Assembly (NCBI GenBank): GCA_016717165.1 | Contig: JADKGA010000002.1 | Coordinates: forward strand, 372,001 to 436,000 | From: Candidatus Lutibacillus vidarii | Lineage (GTDB): Bacteria > Actinomycetota > Actinomycetes > Actinomycetales > Dermatophilaceae | Length of the DNA stretch: 64,000 bases | Direction of reading: 5' to 3' | Program-made: the position numbers and the translations under genes | Shown here: positions 31,887 through 42,109 of the stretch, one piece after another | Numbering within the stretch: the stretch's first letter is position 1 | Layout: the number at the start of each line of letters is the position of its first letter | Notes under the pieces: generated by a model | The model's input: only the letters and a program-made list of their open reading frames with translations | What the model was told of the DNA's origin: nothing | Databases searched by the model: none

Positions 31887-31922
31887 GCCGGACCGACCCC
31901 AGCAGCTGAGCCAGAGCGAAGG

Positions 31923-32771
31923 TCAGCGCAGGTCGAGGGCGATGTCCAAGGTGGGGGCCGAGTGGGTCAGGGCACCAACGGCGAGATAGTCGACCCCGGT
32001 GGACGCGACCTCCGCGGCGTTGTCCAGGCGCAGCCCGCCACTGGACTCGGTCCGGGTGCCGAACCTCCGGGCGATCGCCACGCTCTCCCGCGTCGCCTCG
32101 AGGGTCATATTGTCGAGCAGGACCAGCGTGGCCCCGTCCGCGCAGGCCTGCTCGACCTGCTCGGGCAGGGTGCACTCGACCTCGCAGGCGATATCCGGCC
32201 GCAGCGCCCGGACGGCGCGCAGGGCGGGCACCACGCCACCGGCGGCGACGACGTGGTTGTCCTTGATCAGCGCCTGGTCGCCCAGCCCCATCCGGTGGTT
32301 CTGCCCACCGCCGCAGCGGACGGCATACTTCTGCGCTGCTCGTAGTCCCGGCACGGTCTTGCGGGTGTCGCGGATGACGGCGCCGGTGCCGGCGACCGCC
32401 TCGACCCAGCGCGCCGTGAGCGTCGCGACCCCCGAGAGCATGCAGAGCAGGTTGAGGGCGCTGCGCTCGCCGGTGAGGATCGAGCGGGTCGACCCGCTCA
32501 CCGTGGCGATGAGGTCGCCGCGGCGCACTCGGTCGCCGTCGTGCACCCTGGTGCGGAAGTCCAGGTCCGGGTCGACGGCGGCGAAGACCGCGCGAGCGAT
32601 GTCGAGCCCGCAGAGGGCCCCGTCGGCGCGCGCGACGATCTCGCCGACGTCGGTCGCGTCCTCGGCGACGGTGGCGACGGTCGTGACATCGGCGCCGAGG
32701 CTGAGGTCCTCGGTGAGGGCCAGCCGGGCCAGCCGGTCGGCCTCGCCGTCGGGTAGACCGATGACGGTCAC
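31923..32771 (-). CDS. nadC: nicotinate-nucleotide diphosphorylase (carboxylating)
   Basis: A 282-residue quinolinate phosphoribosyltransferase, which makes nicotinate mononucleotide from quinolinate and PRPP. Conserved parts are GERSALNLLCMLSGVAT, RDTRKTVPGLRAAQKYAV, GGGQNHRMGL, IKDNHV, EVECTL and the C-terminal SSGGLRLDNAAEVA with GVDYLAVGALTHS. The GTG start at 32771 overlaps the nadB stop by four bases, so it is the last gene of nadA-nadB-nadC, the de novo NAD route from aspartate. Confidence 0.96.
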   Translation of the reverse strand: MTVIGLPDGEADRLARLALTEDLSLGADVTTVATVAEDATDVGEIVARADGALCGLDIARAVFAAVDPDLDFRTRVHDGDRVRRGDLIATVSGSTRSILTGERSALNLLCMLSGVATLTARWVEAVAGTGAVIRDTRKTVPGLRAAQKYAVRCGGGQNHRMGLGDQALIKDNHVVAAGGVVPALRAVRALRPDIACEVECTLPEQVEQACADGATLVLLDNMTLEATRESVAIARRFGTRTESSGGLRLDNAAEVASTGVDYLAVGALTHSAPTLDIALDLR

Positions 32772-34522
32772 GGGGTCTCCTTCGTCGCCTCGGGTGAGGC
32801 CGTCGTGGTCAGGTCGATCGAGGGTATGCCGGGGTCCGGCTGTGGTGCAGTTCGGGGGTCGGTGACCGGGTCGCTCCACGCCAGGGCAAGCTCTCCCTGA
32901 GCGCCGGTGGTGACGATCCGGCGGCGCAGGTGATCGTCCGGGTGGTCGATATCGCTGCGGCGGTGGCAGCCGCGGCTCTCCTCCCGCAGCCGGGCTGCAG
33001 CGACGAGCGCCACGGCGATGGTGTGGAGGTTGGTCATCACCCAGGCGGCATGGCGCAGCTCGGGCCCCTCGGAGCCTGCGAGCTCGGTCAGGGTGGCCTC
33101 GAGCGCGGCAAGCTCGTCCGGTCGGCGGACCACGCCCGCGTGCCGGACCATCGCCTGGGTCAGCTCGGCGCGCCGGGCGGGGTCGAGCACCCGGGCGGGC
33201 CGGGTGTCCGAAGCCGGCTCCCGCAGCGGCGGCAGGTCCGCGACGAGGAGGGCGCCGAGGCGGCGAGCGACGACGGTCGCCTCGAGCAGCGAGTTCGACG
33301 CGAGCCGGTTCGCCCCGTGGACGCCGGTGCAGGCGACCTCGCCGACGACATACAGGCCGCGTAGCGACGTGCGGCCGGTCATGTCCGAGCGGACCCCACC
33401 ACACGCATAGTGGGCGGCCGGGGCGACCGGGATGGGCATCGTGACCGGGTCGACCCCGGCCTCGCGGCAGCTGGCGACGATGGTCGGGAAGCGGCGCAGC
33501 AGGGTCTGCTCGCCGAGCCCGCGCGCATCGAGGTAGAGGTGGTCCACGCCCAGCTCGGCCATCCGCGCGGCCATTGTCGCCGCAACGACATCCCGGGGGG
33601 CAAGGTCCTCGCGGGGGTGCTTGCCGGCCATGACCCGCACGCCGTCGGCGTCGATGAGGACGGCGCCCTCGCCGCGGACCGCCTCGGACACCAGCGGCGC
33701 CCGACCGGCGGCGTCGGCGACCGACGGGATGGCCAGGACGGTGGGGTGGAACTGGACGAACTCGATGTCGGCCACCTCGGCACCGGCACGGATCGCGGCG
33801 GCGAGGCCGTCGCCGGTGGCCACGGCCGGATTGGAGGTCTTGGCGAAGACCTGGCCGAAACCACCGGTGGCCAGGACCGTCGCGCGGGCCCGGATCTCGC
33901 CGATCTCGGCTCGCTCGCCGGTCCAGCGGGAGACCCGCGCCCCGACAACGGCGCCGTCGCTCGCCTGGAGCAGGTCGAGGAGGAAGGTCCGCTCGAAGAC
34001 GTGGATGTCCCCGGCGGCCGAGGTCGCCGACTCCAGCGAGGTCTGGATCTCCAGCCCGGTGGCGTCACCACCGGCGTGGACGATCCGGGGCCGGGAGTGG
34101 CCGCCCTCGAGGGTGTACGACAGCGTCCCGTCCGGGGTGCGGTCGAAGTCGGTGCCGTGCTCGATGAGGTAGCGCACCGCCGCGGGACCCTCCTCGACGA
34201 GGATCCGGACCGCGTCGGCGTCGCACAGGCCGGCTCCGGCGACGAGGGTGTCGACGAGGTGGTGCTCGGGGTCGTCCCCGGGCGCGTCGGCGGTTGCGAC
34301 ACCGCCCTGGGCCCAGCGGGTGCTCCCGTCACCGAGGTGCTCCTTGGTGACCACCTCGACGTGCAGACCGTGGCCGCTCAGCGTCGTCGCGAGCGAGAGC
34401 CCGCCGACCCCGGTGCCGACGACGAGGACGTCGGCGGTGGTGACGAACTCGACCGGCCCGCAGGCCAGCCGCTCGACGACCCGCGGGGCCGACTCGACCC
34501 GGCGGGGCAGCGCTGGGCTCAC
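32768..34522 (-). CDS. nadB: L-aspartate oxidase
   Basis: A 584-residue flavoenzyme that oxidises L-aspartate to iminoaspartate for quinolinate synthesis. The FAD site VVGTGVGGLSLA is near residue 25; STRWAQGGVA, RPRIVHAGGDATG, ATGGFGQVF, EFVQFHPT, HYACGGV and VGEVACTGVHGANRLASNSL are the usual succinate-dehydrogenase-family motifs. The last 60 or so residues are a polar extension, longer than in E. coli NadB. GTG 34522 overlaps the nadA stop. Confidence 0.96.
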   Translation of the reverse strand: MSPALPRRVESAPRVVERLACGPVEFVTTADVLVVGTGVGGLSLATTLSGHGLHVEVVTKEHLGDGSTRWAQGGVATADAPGDDPEHHLVDTLVAGAGLCDADAVRILVEEGPAAVRYLIEHGTDFDRTPDGTLSYTLEGGHSRPRIVHAGGDATGLEIQTSLESATSAAGDIHVFERTFLLDLLQASDGAVVGARVSRWTGERAEIGEIRARATVLATGGFGQVFAKTSNPAVATGDGLAAAIRAGAEVADIEFVQFHPTVLAIPSVADAAGRAPLVSEAVRGEGAVLIDADGVRVMAGKHPREDLAPRDVVAATMAARMAELGVDHLYLDARGLGEQTLLRRFPTIVASCREAGVDPVTMPIPVAPAAHYACGGVRSDMTGRTSLRGLYVVGEVACTGVHGANRLASNSLLEATVVARRLGALLVADLPPLREPASDTRPARVLDPARRAELTQAMVRHAGVVRRPDELAALEATLTELAGSEGPELRHAAWVMTNLHTIAVALVAAARLREESRGCHRRSDIDHPDDHLRRRIVTTGAQGELALAWSDPVTDPRTAPQPDPGIPSIDLTTTASPEATKETP

Positions 34523-35496
34523 TCGCCACCTCGCGATGGTGAGCCGATGGCGATCATCTTCTCGACGCTGGCGCGGGCGCGATCGGCGATGACCGGGTCG
34601 ACCTCGATCTCGACGGTGCCGGTCCGCAGCGAGTGGAGCAGCGCGTCGGCGTCGGTCATCTTCATGTACGGGCAGATCGCGTCGTCGTCGACCGGCTCCC
34701 AGCGGGTCGTCGGGCTGAGCTTGCGCAGCTGGTGGAGCATCCCCGTCTCGGTCGCGACGAGCACGGTCCGAGTGCCCGGTCGGCCGCCGGCGATGGTCGT
34801 CATACCACCGGTTGAGGTGATCCGGACCCGCTCGGAGGCGATCTGACCCGACCCGACGAGCGAGAGCGCGGTGTTGGCGCACGCGCACTCGGGGTGGACC
34901 AGGACGTCGGCGTCCGGGTTGTCGGCGAGGGCGCCGAGCAGCTTGGTCGGGGTGATGCCCTCGTGGACGTGGCACTGGCCCTGCCAGAGGTGGATATTGT
35001 CCCGCCCGGTCATCCGGCGGACGTGCTCACCGAGGTGCCGGTCGGGCAGGAAGAGGATGTCCTGGTCGGCCGGAATCGTCCGTATGACGTCCGCGGCGTT
35101 CGAGGAGGTGCAGCAGATGTCGGTCTCGGCCTTGACCGCCGCGCTGGTGTTGACATAGGCGACGACCGCGGCGCCGGGGTGCTCGGCCTTCCACTCGCGC
35201 AGCTGGTCGGCGGTGATCGTGTCGGCCAGGGAGCAGCCGGCCTCGGCGTCCGGGAGGAGCACGCGCTTGTCGGGGGAGAGGATCTTCGCCGTCTCGGCCA
35301 TGAAGTGCACGCCGCAGAAGACGATCTCGCTGTGCGGCGCGGTCGCGGCGATCCGGGACAGGTAGAGCGAGTCGCCGACGTGGTCGGCGATGTCCTGGAT
35401 CTGCGGCACCTGGTAGTTGTGGGCGATGATCAGGGCGTCCCGCTCCTTGGCGAGCCGACGCACCTCGTTCGCCCAGGCGGTGTGGTCCACGGCCAC
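34519..35496 (-). CDS. nadA: quinolinate synthase
   Basis: A 325-residue [4Fe-4S] enzyme that condenses iminoaspartate with dihydroxyacetone phosphate. Cluster cysteines fit AGCSLAD, DICCTSSNA and ICPYMKM; other motifs are AHNYQ, GDSLYLSR, GVHFMAETAK, LPDRHLG and HPECAC. The GTG at 35496 has a strong GAGGAGG site nine bases upstream, so I prefer it to upstream starts. It is first of nadABC and divergent from an NrtR-like regulator, which in many bacteria controls these genes. Confidence 0.96.
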   Translation of the reverse strand: MAVDHTAWANEVRRLAKERDALIIAHNYQVPQIQDIADHVGDSLYLSRIAATAPHSEIVFCGVHFMAETAKILSPDKRVLLPDAEAGCSLADTITADQLREWKAEHPGAAVVAYVNTSAAVKAETDICCTSSNAADVIRTIPADQDILFLPDRHLGEHVRRMTGRDNIHLWQGQCHVHEGITPTKLLGALADNPDADVLVHPECACANTALSLVGSGQIASERVRITSTGGMTTIAGGRPGTRTVLVATETGMLHQLRKLSPTTRWEPVDDDAICPYMKMTDADALLHSLRTGTVEIEVDPVIADRARASVEKMIAIGSPSRGGE

Positions 35497-35540
35497 GGTT
35501 CCTCCTCGGGTGTGGCGCTCGGCGGTCCTCGGTTCGGGTT

Positions 35541-35587
35541 TCCGCCTACTAGTCGATAACTGCGCTGGAAACGATAGCATTCCTGGT
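35541..35587. promoter_or_regulatory. candidate NrtR-type control region of nadABC
   Basis: This AT-richer stretch between nadA and nrtR holds two CGATA pentamers in direct orientation (35554-35558 and 35572-35576), 18 bases apart, and the palindrome ACTAGT. It is the only non-coding space between the two divergent genes and so the expected place of the operator. The precise NrtR box was not identified. Confidence 0.35.
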
Positions 35588-36337
35588 GTGAGCCGGCCAC
35601 CGCACGCTGCTGAGCACGAGGCGCTGGCCGCGGAGCACGAGGCGCTCGCTGCTGAGCACGAGGTGCTGGCTGCTGAGCACGAGGTGCTGGCTGCGGTTCT
35701 GCACGTGCGCGAGGGGTCGCTTCACGTGTTGCTCTGGCAGCGCGCGCTCGGCCCGGACCGCGGCCGTTGGGCCCTTCCCGGTGGACGGCTCGGCGAGGCG
35801 GAGAGCCTGGACGCCTCGATCCGCCGCCAGCTCGCCGAGAAGGTCGACGTCCGCGAGCTCAGCCATCTCGAGCAGCTGGAGAGCCGGGGCGAGCCGGCTC
35901 GGATGCCGGGGGCCCGGGTCGTCGCCACGGCATACCTCGGGCTGGTCCCTGGCGACGCGCGACCGCAGCTGCCCACGGACACCCGGTGGCACCCCATCGA
36001 CGAGCTGCCGGAGATGGCCTTCGACCACGCCGCGGTCGTCGAGGCGGCCCGGCAGCGGCTGCGCTCGAAGCTGTCGTACACCAACCTCGGTTTCGCGCTC
36101 GTGCCGCCCGTCTTCACCTTGTCCGAGCTGGCCGGCTACTACCGCGCCGCGCTCGGGCACGATGTCGACGGGACGAACCTTCAGCGGATTCTCGTCCGCC
36201 GGGAGCAGATCGAGCCGACGGGTGAACGGCTGCCGTCCGGGCCTGGCGGCGGCCGGCCGGCGGCTCTTTTCCGGTTCCGGGTACGAGCGCTTCAGGTCAC
36301 CGACGAGTTCGCGGTCCTTCACCCGCCCCGGCCGTAG
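35588..36337 (+). CDS. nrtR: NrtR-like Nudix transcriptional regulator with heptad-repeat N-terminus
   Basis: A 249-residue protein. After an unusual N-terminus with four AAEHE(A/V)L heptads comes a Nudix domain (LLWQRALGPDRGRWALPGG); its Nudix box (GRLGEAESLDASIRRQLAEK) has lost key catalytic glutamates (RQ for RE, AE for EE), as in regulatory NrtR. The C-terminal 100 residues (FTLSELAGYYRAAL, TNLQRILVRR) are the winged-helix DNA-binding part. NrtR senses ADP-ribose and represses NAD synthesis genes; here it is divergent from nadABC. The start is GTG 35588, just upstream of the repeats. Confidence 0.85.
   Translation: MSRPPHAAEHEALAAEHEALAAEHEVLAAEHEVLAAVLHVREGSLHVLLWQRALGPDRGRWALPGGRLGEAESLDASIRRQLAEKVDVRELSHLEQLESRGEPARMPGARVVATAYLGLVPGDARPQLPTDTRWHPIDELPEMAFDHAAVVEAARQRLRSKLSYTNLGFALVPPVFTLSELAGYYRAALGHDVDGTNLQRILVRREQIEPTGERLPSGPGGGRPAALFRFRVRALQVTDEFAVLHPPRP
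35607..35690 (+). repeat. four tandem 21-bp repeats encoding heptads
   Basis: Four consecutive 21-base units code for AAEHEAL, AAEHEAL, AAEHEVL and AAEHEVL near the N-terminus of the NrtR-like protein. The units differ at a few bases only. The residues suit a short alpha-helix or coiled coil. Confidence 0.85.
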
Positions 36338-36351
36338 CAGCGCCGGCGCGG

Positions 36352-36374
36352 GGCCGGGTGGGGTGCCCGGGGCC
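36352..36374. terminator. GC hairpin between nrtR and the aldo/keto reductase gene
   Basis: CCGGG (36354-36358) pairs with CCCGG (36366-36370), and an alternative outer GGCC/GGCC pairing is possible, in the 49-base gap between convergent genes. No T-run is seen. Confidence 0.35.
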
Positions 36375-36386
36375 TCGATCTGGGGA

Positions 36387-37424
36387 TCAGTCCGCGACGC
36401 AGTCGGCCCAGAGGTCGACGCCGGAGTCGACGGCGAACTCGTCGATCGCGGCGAGCTCGTCGGCGGTGAACGTCATACCGTCCAAGGCGCCGAGGTTGGC
36501 GTCGAGCTGCTCGACACTGCTCGCCCCCATGACCACCGAGGTGACCCGCGGGTCGCGCAGCACCCAGGCCAGGGCCATCTGGGCCAGGGTCTGACCCCGT
36601 CCTTCGGCGATCGCGGCTAGCCCGCGCACCCGGGCCAGCGCCGCGTCGGTCACGGTGTGGGCGACCGTCGAGCCCTCCCGCGCCGCTCGACTGTCCGCCG
36701 GTATGCCGGTGAGGTACCGGTCCGTGAGCAGGCCCTGGGCGAGCGCGGTGAACGCGATGCAGCCCATGCCCTGGGCGTCGAGCTCGACGAGCAGGCCGCC
36801 CTCGACCCAGCGGTTGAGCATCGAGTACGAGGGCTGGTGGATGAGCAGCGGAGTGCCGAGGTCACGGGCGATCGTCGCCGCCTCCTCAGTCTTCCGCGCC
36901 GAGTACGACGAGATGCCGACATAGAGGGCGCGCCCGGAGCGGACCGCCTGGTCGAGGGCCATCATGGTCTCCTCGATCGGGGTCTGCGGGTCGAAACGGT
37001 GGCTGTAGAAGATGTCGACATAGTCCAGGCCCAGCCGCGCCAGCGACTGGTCGAGCGAGGCGAGGACGTACTTCCGCGAGCCGCCGCCCTGGCCGTAGGG
37101 ACCCGGCCACATGTCCCAGCCGGCCTTGGTCGAGATGAGCAGCTCGTCACGCAGCCCGGCGAAGTCGGTGCGGAGGAACTCGCCGAAGTTCAGCTCGGCC
37201 TGGCCGTACGGCGGTCCGTAGTTGTTCGCCAGGTCGAAATGCGTCACCCCGCGGTCGAAGGCCCGCCGCAGGATCGCCCGCTGGGTCTCCTGCGGCCGGT
37301 CGGTGCCGAAGTTCTGCCAGAGGCCGAGGGAGATGACCGGCAGCTGCAGCCCGCTGCGCCCGCAGAAGCGGTACTCCATGGTGCCTGCGTCATAGCGCGC
37401 GGGGTTGGGGACGTAGTCGCTCAT
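36387..37424 (-). CDS. aldo/keto reductase, YghZ/L-glyceraldehyde-3-phosphate reductase type
   Basis: A 345-residue NADPH-dependent reductase. MEYRFCGRSGLQLPVISLGL, the catalytic DLANNYGPPYGQAE, TKAGWDMWPGPYGQGGGSRK, LDYVDIFYSHRFDP and the C-terminal VVMGASSVEQLDANL are those of the YghZ (GpR) branch, which detoxifies L-glyceraldehyde 3-phosphate and methylglyoxal-like aldehydes. ATG 37424 fits the family start; an ATG three codons earlier is possible. It stands alone; the 215 bases upstream hold no recognised element. Confidence 0.9.
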   Translation of the reverse strand: MSDYVPNPARYDAGTMEYRFCGRSGLQLPVISLGLWQNFGTDRPQETQRAILRRAFDRGVTHFDLANNYGPPYGQAELNFGEFLRTDFAGLRDELLISTKAGWDMWPGPYGQGGGSRKYVLASLDQSLARLGLDYVDIFYSHRFDPQTPIEETMMALDQAVRSGRALYVGISSYSARKTEEAATIARDLGTPLLIHQPSYSMLNRWVEGGLLVELDAQGMGCIAFTALAQGLLTDRYLTGIPADSRAAREGSTVAHTVTDAALARVRGLAAIAEGRGQTLAQMALAWVLRDPRVTSVVMGASSVEQLDANLGALDGMTFTADELAAIDEFAVDSGVDLWADCVAD

Positions 37425-37639
37425 GCCGCCCATCCTCGCGTACGTCGGGGACTGCCTTGGTCGCCGCTGGTGCACACGGCTGGTCAAGCGCGGCGCCACT
37501 TGGGTCGGGCTGGGGTCTTGGCGCGGCTTATGGACTCTGAGCGTGCTCTTGGCATCGGGCTAGGTGCCATAAGCGTCCTGCGAGTCCACCAGCCACCTGG
37601 TCCGGGTGCTCGGAGGCCCCGGACCGCAGCCGGGATCGC

Positions 37640-38689
37640 TCAGGCAGTTTCGACGAGGTAGACGGTGTAGGTGCGCTCGAAGATCGCGCCCGGTCCCTCG
37701 TTGCCGGCGCCGCAGATCGTCCCGCTCACGGTGACAGCGGTCATCGAGATCGCCTGGTAGTTGTAGGCCCGCAGGCTGTTCTTCGACTGCTGGTTGTCCC
37801 GGACGCTCGTCTCGCTGATGCCAGGGTGGTAGGGGTCGCCCTTGGTCGTGTCGACCACCCAGCCGGCAGCGACGTTGTATGTCGTGTCGACGCTGAGGCA
37901 CTGGCCGCCGGAGAACAGGCCTCCGTTGCGGGCGTGCTGGCTGACGAGGAAGGACACCGTGCTCGTCCTGGGCACCTTGGGCACGGGGACGAGGATGGGC
38001 AGCGCCGCCGCGCCACCGGAGTAGGCGCTGACCGGGCCGGCCTTCCAGCGCAGGACCAGCCGAGGTCCCCGGCTGCGGTCCAGCCCGCCGAAGTCGACCG
38101 CCTGGACGTCGACCGACATCTGGTAGTTGGTCGCCACCGAGACGTGCCCCACCCCGGCCATCGCGACGACGTCGCCGTCATACTCGACGTTCGCGGTGAA
38201 CGCGCTGACCCTTGAGTAGTCCTGGAAGTCGTAGCCGTAGAAGGTGGCGATCGAGGTCTTCCCGGCCTCGACGGCCACCGCCGGGTCGGTCAGGCAGACG
38301 ACCGGGCGCAGCGCCGGGGCGGGCTTGAGCTCGTTGACCTGGTGGAGCAGCGTCTGCAGGGCGTCGGCGACCCGGTGGCCAAAGAAGTCCATCCCGCACA
38401 TCGAGGCCCCGGTCGCCTGGCCCAGGGCATGGGTAAAGACGGCCTGGACCTTGTCGGCCAGCGCCGAGCCCTCCTTGCCGAGCTGGCTGACCAGGGTCGA
38501 CACGGTCGCCTGCCAGTTGCCGGGCGCGGCCTGGACGGCGGCGATGCCCTGTTCGAGGACCTCGACGCCCTTGTCGACGGTGGGGCAGCCGACCAGCGGG
38601 AGGATAAGCAGCACGGTCGCAGCGAGCCGGGCCACCCGACCCCTCCGTGATCGATCCGAGTATGCTCGGAAACCGCTGCCGCAGAACAT
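37640..38689 (-). CDS. putative lipoprotein of unknown function
   Basis: A 349-residue exported protein. Its N-terminus is basic (residues 8-20), followed by a hydrophobic stretch and the lipobox LVGC at about residue 35. The first 110 mature residues are helical; the remainder looks beta-rich, with three or four spaced cysteines (SMCGMD, VVCLTD, GQCLSV, TICGAG) that may form disulfides. I do not recognise a domain. A later GTG just before VARLAATVLL would shorten the signal peptide. No neighbour gives a clue to its role. Confidence 0.75.
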   Translation of the reverse strand: MFCGSGFRAYSDRSRRGRVARLAATVLLILPLVGCPTVDKGVEVLEQGIAAVQAAPGNWQATVSTLVSQLGKEGSALADKVQAVFTHALGQATGASMCGMDFFGHRVADALQTLLHQVNELKPAPALRPVVCLTDPAVAVEAGKTSIATFYGYDFQDYSRVSAFTANVEYDGDVVAMAGVGHVSVATNYQMSVDVQAVDFGGLDRSRGPRLVLRWKAGPVSAYSGGAAALPILVPVPKVPRTSTVSFLVSQHARNGGLFSGGQCLSVDTTYNVAAGWVVDTTKGDPYHPGISETSVRDNQQSKNSLRAYNYQAISMTAVTVSGTICGAGNEGPGAIFERTYTVYLVETA

Positions 38690-38762
38690 GATTGCCTCCA
38701 GCGCCCAGTGCTGCTGAGATCAATCCTCGTCCGCTTTGTGTCGTCTGAAGGTGTTCCGTCCG

Positions 38763-39983
<1,221 letters not shown>

Positions 39984-39987
<4 letters not shown>

Positions 39988-40814
39988 GCCACGCCGGCCC
40001 GTTCCTCGTCGGTGGCGCGGCGGACGACGATCCGCGTCCAGGCCCCGACATAGAGCCGGTCGCCGTCCTTGAGCTCGGTCTTCGGCCCGACCGGGATCGG
40101 GTCGCTGGGCAGCGGTCCGGAGGCCGGCCCGACGAAGGTGCCATTGGACGACTGGAGGTCCTCGACGAACCACCTCGTGCCGTCGGTGGTCAGCTGGGCA
40201 TGCCGGCGGCTCACCGCCGAGTCGGTCGCGCAGTCGATGTCCGGGTGGATATTCCGGCTGGTCGAGACTCGGCCGATCAGGGCGGAGGAGACGGTGAGCG
40301 GCACGACGACCGGCAGCCCCGGCGAGGGGCACGGGTCGACCGCCTCCTGGTCGGCATACCACTGGGGGTCGACCCACACCTCTGCGACCCACTCCAGCGG
40401 TATGGCGGGCGGGACTCCCGTCCCGGTACCGGCCGAAGCACCGGGCGAGGCGGTGGGTGCGCCCGAGGCGGCCGCCGACCTGGGCATGGCGCCGGTGGTG
40501 AAGTCATACCCGCAGGCCTCGCAGAAGAGGACGTCCGGGGCGGACGGGGCGCCGCAGTGCGGGCACACCGATGGGCCGGCGCCGGATGCGGGGGCGGTGG
40601 AGGCCCCGCCTGGGTCGGGCGACGCGGCCGGGGCCGCCCCGGAGGCCGCCCCGGACGCCGCCCCAGAGGCCGCCCCGGACGCCGCTCCAGCCGAAGCGGC
40701 CGATCCCGCGACGGACGCCCCGTTGCCCGAGCCGGGCGCCACCATCGGCGCCCCACAGGTGTCGCAGTAGTCGGTCGCCGCGGACTCGTGGCCGTTCGGG
40801 CAGGTGGCGCTCAT
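39984..40814 (-). CDS. FHA-domain protein with two zinc ribbons
   Basis: A 276-residue protein. Residues 5-22 form a zinc-ribbon-like CPNGHESAATDYCDTCG, then an AASG-type low-complexity linker, a second ribbon CPHCGAPSAPDVLFCEACG, another linker, and a C-terminal FHA domain (LIGRVSTSRNIHPDI, DSAVSRRHAQL, DLQSSNGTFV), which binds phosphothreonine. In mycobacteria the PknG substrate GarA is a small FHA protein; this one is larger and differs in having zinc ribbons. It lies in the same operon as a PknG-like kinase and PP2C, so it is a likely phospho-reader or kinase substrate. Confidence 0.88.
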
Positions 40815-42109
40815 CGCCGCACCCGCGAGGTCTTCGTCGAGGCGGTGTCCAGGGCCATCTCGTCGAGCTTCTCGACACCCTTCTTGAGCCTGACCGTCCC
40901 GGCCTCGGGGTCCTCGATGTCGACGACCTTCTTCAGCCGGGAGGTCATCTCGTCGTCGCCGGCCTGGGTGGCCAGCTGCACGGCCCGGCCGAGCTTGGAG
41001 GTCGCCTCGGCGTCGTTCCCGGCGGCCTTGGCGGCCAGGCCATCCTGGATGGCGGCGGCCAGCTCGGCTCGGCCGGTGTAGGCGGCGACCTCGGGGGCGA
41101 TCCGGGTGGTCAGGGCGTCGTCATTGGACCAGGTCGCCTTGACCAGGGCCTGCGCGACAGTCTGGTCGCCGACAACCAGCTGGACCCGGGAGGCGAGCTG
41201 TTCCTGGCCGACCGAGCGGGCCGGCAGCCGCACCGCGACGTGGTAGTCGCGGGACTCGTCCGACCAGGCCCCGGTGGGGTAACCGCCGGTGAGCGCGTTG
41301 ACCTCGGCGCGGCGGGCGGTGAGCTCCTCGAGGGTGGGCGCGACCTGCCGGACGAAGAGCACCTGGGCCCCCTGCGGCGCCCAGACCCGCAGGTCGGCGT
41401 TGGCGATGCCGCGCGCCATCGAGGCCCGCATCATCGCGGCGAACTCGGCGGCCATGTGCTCCGGCGCCGGGATGAGGTCGACCGTGCCGAGCAGCGCGGA
41501 CGCGATCCGGCGGACCTCGCCGACCTGCCAGCGGTCGCCGACCCCCCGGCAGTCGCACTGGAAGACCCCGGTGGCCGCGGCGATCGCGGCGCTGAGCTGC
41601 TCGGGGGTCTCGTGCTCGTTCGCCCCGTCGGTCAGCAAGATGGCGTGCCGCCGGCCGGCCTGCGGGACGGTGGAGAAGACCGCCCGGGCCGCGGAGAGCC
41701 AGGTGCCCATCGCGGTGCCGCCGTCGGCGCGGAAGAGCTGGATCGCGGCCAGGGCTTCGGCGCGGGTCCGCGCGTCCATCCGCACCATCGCGGCGACCGG
41801 GGAGCGCGGGTAGACGAGACTGCCGACGTGGTTGCCCGCGATGACCGCGAACCATGTCCCGTCGAGGATCTCCTGGATCGCGGCCCCGGCGGCATACACC
41901 CCTTGCCGTATGCCGTTGACGCCCATCGACCCGGAGGTGTCGACGATGATGATCTCCGCGGCGTCGGCGCCACCAGCCGACCCGATCGCGGTCGCACCGG
42001 CCACCCCCGACGCGGTGTCCCGGGCGGTGAACCGGACGATCGCGTGGACGTCGGTCCCCCCGTCCGGGAGGAACTCGTTCTGGAACGCCTCCGCGGTGAA
42101 CTCAGCCAT
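40811..42109 (-). CDS. von Willebrand factor type A domain protein
   Basis: A 432-residue cytoplasmic protein. The VWA fold starts around residue 50 with a complete MIDAS metal site: VDTSGSMG, GGTAMG and LLTDGANE. After it comes a beta-rich region (ADLRVWAPQGAQVLFVRQ) and a helical C-terminal tail. VWA proteins of this type bind partners through a divalent metal. The ATG at 42109 lies inside the last codons of the PP2C gene (8-base overlap) and its stop overlaps the FHA gene. Its role is probably to scaffold the signalling proteins of this operon. Confidence 0.88.
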   Translation of the reverse strand: MAEFTAEAFQNEFLPDGGTDVHAIVRFTARDTASGVAGATAIGSAGGADAAEIIIVDTSGSMGVNGIRQGVYAAGAAIQEILDGTWFAVIAGNHVGSLVYPRSPVAAMVRMDARTRAEALAAIQLFRADGGTAMGTWLSAARAVFSTVPQAGRRHAILLTDGANEHETPEQLSAAIAAATGVFQCDCRGVGDRWQVGEVRRIASALLGTVDLIPAPEHMAAEFAAMMRASMARGIANADLRVWAPQGAQVLFVRQVAPTLEELTARRAEVNALTGGYPTGAWSDESRDYHVAVRLPARSVGQEQLASRVQLVVGDQTVAQALVKATWSNDDALTTRIAPEVAAYTGRAELAAAIQDGLAAKAAGNDAEATSKLGRAVQLATQAGDDEMTSRLKKVVDIEDPEAGTVRLKKGVEKLDEMALDTASTKTSRVRR

